From NCBI GenBank assembly GCA_019417125.1, contig DXVZ01000182.1, positions 1 through 13,318 on the forward strand: a DNA stretch of 13,318 nucleotides, read 5' to 3'. Every line of letters begins with the position of its first letter. Position 1 is the stretch's first letter. This document shows, piece by piece, positions 11,532-13,318 of this stretch. Below the pieces are notes generated by a model. The model was not told where the DNA came from. It made no database searches and worked only from the letters and a program-made list of their open reading frames with translations. Source of the DNA: Phascolarctobacterium sp. (lineage in GTDB: Bacteria > Bacillota > Negativicutes > Acidaminococcales > Acidaminococcaceae). The translations under genes and the position numbers were made by a program.

Positions 11532-12182
11532 ATGGACTATATTATAAATATCCTGCCGCAGATGTGGCTGGGAACCCTTGAAACTATCAGATTATTTGCC
11601 ATAACGATTGTCTTATCAATACCGCTCGGCGTGCTTTTGGCGTTGGGTCGCGTATCTTCGTTTAAGGCGCTGCGCGATATTATCGGTGTGTATGTGTGGC
11701 TGCTGCGCGGTACGCCGCTGATGCTGCAATTATTGTTTGTGTATTACGGCCTGCCGTTTATTCCCGGTATCGGCGTAAGGCTGGACGATTTTCCGGCAGC
11801 GGTTGTGGCGTTTGTGCTGAACTATGCTGCGTACTTCTGCGAAATTTTCCGTGCCGGTATCCAGGCTGTGCCTAAAGGCCAGTACGAGGCTGCCCGCACA
11901 TTGGGCATGAATTATGTGCAGACTATGCGCCGCATTGTGCTGCCGCAGGTTTTCCGCATTATTCTGCCGCCGGTAAGCAACGAAACGATTACCTTAGTTA
12001 AGGATACATCGCTTATTTACGTGCTGGCGATGAACGACCTTTTACGCACTACCCGCAACCTTGTGCAGCGCGATTTTAGCATTACGCCGTTTTTGGTTGC
12101 CGGCGTGTTTTACCTGTTGATGACGTTGGTTTTAACCTATGGCTTCAACAAGTTGGAACGCAAATTTTCCAGATATGACTGA
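11532..12182 (+). CDS. Polar amino-acid ABC importer, permease
   Basis: Inner-membrane permease of the HisM/GlnP group, 216 residues, about five membrane helices. The coupling (EAA) loop is QYEAARTLGMNYVQTMRRIV (117-136), followed by LPQVFRIILPPVSNETITLVKDTSL, the standard contact with the ATPase. RGTPLMLQLLFVYYGLP (59-75) is likewise typical. Only one permease gene is present, so a homodimer is expected. AGGAGTGAAAC precedes the ATG. The ATPase gene follows after 17 bp with its own site, AGGAGCAGGT. Confidence 0.93.
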   Translation: MDYIINILPQMWLGTLETIRLFAITIVLSIPLGVLLALGRVSSFKALRDIIGVYVWLLRGTPLMLQLLFVYYGLPFIPGIGVRLDDFPAAVVAFVLNYAAYFCEIFRAGIQAVPKGQYEAARTLGMNYVQTMRRIVLPQVFRIILPPVSNETITLVKDTSLIYVLAMNDLLRTTRNLVQRDFSITPFLVAGVFYLLMTLVLTYGFNKLERKFSRYD

Positions 12183-12199
12183 CAGGAGCAGGTAAGATT

Positions 12200-12961
12200 A
12201 TGAACAAGATTAACGCACAGAATATCTATAAAAGTTTTCAGGGGCTGGAAGTTTTAAAGGGCATTAACTTAAGCGTGGACGAGGGCGAAGTTGTGGCTGT
12301 TATCGGCCCCAGCGGCGGCGGCAAAAGTACGTTTTTACGCTGCTTAAACAAGCTGGAGGTAATTGACAAGGGCAATATTATTATCGACGGCGAAACGCTT
12401 GCCGAAACCAAGTCGGACGGGCAGGTTGTGTACGCACCGGGCGACGAAAGCCGCCGTATCGCCTGCAAAATGGGTATGGTGTTTCAGCAGTTTAATTTGT
12501 TCCCGCACATGACGGTGCTGGAGAACTTAATTGAAGCGCCGGTGCAGGTGCAGAAGCGGAACCGCGATGAGGTTATTGAAGAAGCCAAGGTGCTGTTAAG
12601 TAAAGTAGGGCTGCTTGAAAAAGCGCACGAATATCCGCGCCGTTTAAGCGGCGGCCAGCAGCAGCGCGTGGCGATTGCCAGGGCGCTGGCTACCAAACCT
12701 GCTATTATGCTGTTTGACGAGCCGACATCATCGCTGGACCCGGAACTGACTGGCGAGGTTTTGCGCACCATGCGCGAGCTTGCCGAAGAAAAAATGACGA
12801 TGGTGGTTGTAACGCATGAGATGGGTTTTGCCCGCGAGGTTGCTACCAAAGTGCTGTTTATGGCAGACGGCTATGTGCAGGCAGAAGGCACGCCGCAGGA
12901 AATTTTTGAAAATCCCCAAAATGAACGTTTAAAAGCATTTTTGCATAAGGTGCTTAAATAA
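12200..12961 (+). CDS. Polar amino-acid ABC importer, ATPase
   Basis: ABC ATPase of 253 residues that powers the importer. Walker A GPSGGGKS (36-43), Q-loop Q96 in MVFQQFNLFPHMTV, signature LSGGQ (149-153), Walker B IMLFDEP with D173/E174, D-loop SSLDPE, switch H206 (VVTHEMGFAREV). Between strands 3 and the Q-loop there is an extra segment (about 70-88, SDGQVVYAPGDESRR) that GlnQ lacks but HisP/ArtP-like ATPases have in similar form (DGQL...), a mild hint toward a basic amino acid. Ends with the usual FENPQNERLKAFL. Last gene of the operon; a terminator follows at once. Confidence 0.94.
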   Translation: MNKINAQNIYKSFQGLEVLKGINLSVDEGEVVAVIGPSGGGKSTFLRCLNKLEVIDKGNIIIDGETLAETKSDGQVVYAPGDESRRIACKMGMVFQQFNLFPHMTVLENLIEAPVQVQKRNRDEVIEEAKVLLSKVGLLEKAHEYPRRLSGGQQQRVAIARALATKPAIMLFDEPTSSLDPELTGEVLRTMRELAEEKMTMVVVTHEMGFAREVATKVLFMADGYVQAEGTPQEIFENPQNERLKAFLHKVLK

Positions 12962-12963
12962 CA

Positions 12964-12996
12964 AAAAGGCATTGCGCAGTGTGCGTAATGCCTTTT
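12964..12996. terminator. Bidirectional terminator between importer and thioesterase
   Basis: Left arm AAAAGGCATTGCGCA (12964-12978), right arm TGCGTAATGCCTTTT (12982-12996): 15 bp with one G-U pair and a GTG loop. It begins 3 bp after the ATPase stop and 15 bp beyond the stop of the convergent thioesterase, with T-rich ends on both strands. Confidence 0.88.
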
Positions 12997-13010
12997 GCTG
13001 TATGCTGGCG

Positions 13011-13318
13011 TCAACCGAGCTTTGCCATAAATTTTTCTTTATTGACGATAAAGCGCTCGTGAGTGCCTTTGCCGATTTGCTTGTCCTCATCGGCGGTGGT
13101 AATTTCAAAAACAAGTTTGCGTCCCTGCACTTTCGTCAGCGTGGCGGTGGCGCTAACCTTTTTGCCCATACCAGTGGCGGCGTCATGCGTAATATTTATT
13201 AAAGTGCCAACGCTGGTCGATTCATCGTCAAGGCAGGCGGCGATGGCGTTACAGGCGGCTTGTTCCATCAGCGCTATCATGCTGGGGGTAGCAAAAACAA
13301 GCAGGCTGCCGCTGCCCA
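13011..13318 (-). CDS. FlK-like hotdog thioesterase, 5' truncated by window edge
   Basis: About 101 C-terminal residues are visible; the frame is open to the window end (GSGSLLVFATPSMIALMEQA upstream of and through the ATG at 13280), so that ATG is internal. The sequence matches the single-domain hotdog thioesterases related to fluoroacetyl-CoA thioesterase: FATPSMIALMEQAA with the Thr and Glu catalytic positions, SVGTLINITHDAATG with the catalytic His, and GKGTHERFIVN near the C-terminus. Enzymes of this group hydrolyse short acyl-CoA esters; the fluoroacetate function is exceptional and should not be assumed. The C-terminus ends in AKLG. Convergent with the amino-acid importer. Confidence 0.88.
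   Translation of the reverse strand, partial: GSGSLLVFATPSMIALMEQAACNAIAACLDDESTSVGTLINITHDAATGMGKKVSATATLTKVQGRKLVFEITTADEDKQIGKGTHERFIVNKEKFMAKLG

Noticed and set aside
1..13318. CRISPR arrays, tRNA or rRNA genes, complete insertion sequences, prophage genes
   Set aside because: No regularly spaced repeats, cloverleaf-like segments, rRNA sequence, transposase or phage structural genes were found on reading both strands.

Overview
The window reads as ordinary chromosome of a Gram-positive-lineage bacterium (Bacillota). Promoters are sigma-A-like, Shine-Dalgarno sites are strong, the walJ-htrA-rlmH order is as in Bacillus, and there is a ZTP-type riboswitch and a Hol_Tox-type peptide. Moderate GC with a strong GCN/CGC codon bias and the mix of transporters would fit Negativicutes (for example an Acidaminococcaceae / Phascolarctobacterium-like organism). 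That placement is inference; the window contains no rRNA or other decisive marker.

Layout. (1) 1-2905, plus strand: 3' end of deoC, then walJ (yycJ), a lipoprotein HtrA protease and rlmH. These are tightly packed, with ATGA overlap or 1-12 bp gaps, and close at a perfect 12-bp hairpin. (2) 2946-3297: a non-protein-looking gap that holds a compact, previously unannotated-looking type I toxin-antitoxin locus. It has a 25-residue Hol_Tox-like membrane peptide on the minus strand and a convergent, near-consensus promoter on the plus strand for an antisense RNA. An inverted repeat lets the toxin mRNA fold its 3' end back on its 5' end. (3) 3298-4433, minus: a pair of half-size chromate (CHR) transporters with their own promoter. 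(4) 4637-6056, minus: an OFA-family MFS transporter behind a well-formed promoter and a ZTP/ZMP-type riboswitch with two stacked expression hairpins. (5) 6142-10034, plus: an operon of an ABC-F (Uup-type) ATPase, a MATE efflux pump and a LysE-type exporter, closed by an odd long hairpin. (6) 10170-10520, minus: a small cupin. (7) 10612-12961, plus: a complete polar amino-acid ABC importer (lipoprotein binding protein, permease, ATPase) with promoter and terminator. (8) 13011-13318, minus: the C-terminal part of a FlK-like thioesterase, running off the window.

How the parts fit. walJ, htrA and rlmH are the conserved tail of the walRK neighbourhood (DNA processing, envelope proteolysis, ribosome maturation). 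The riboswitch links the OFA transporter to one-carbon/purine status: ZTP signals 10-formyl-tetrahydrofolate shortage, so a formate-type substrate is a reasonable guess. Amino-acid flux is represented by one exporter and one importer on either side of the cupin. The two places most worth a second look are the toxin-antitoxin locus at 2946-3297 and the riboswitch platform at 5858-6056.
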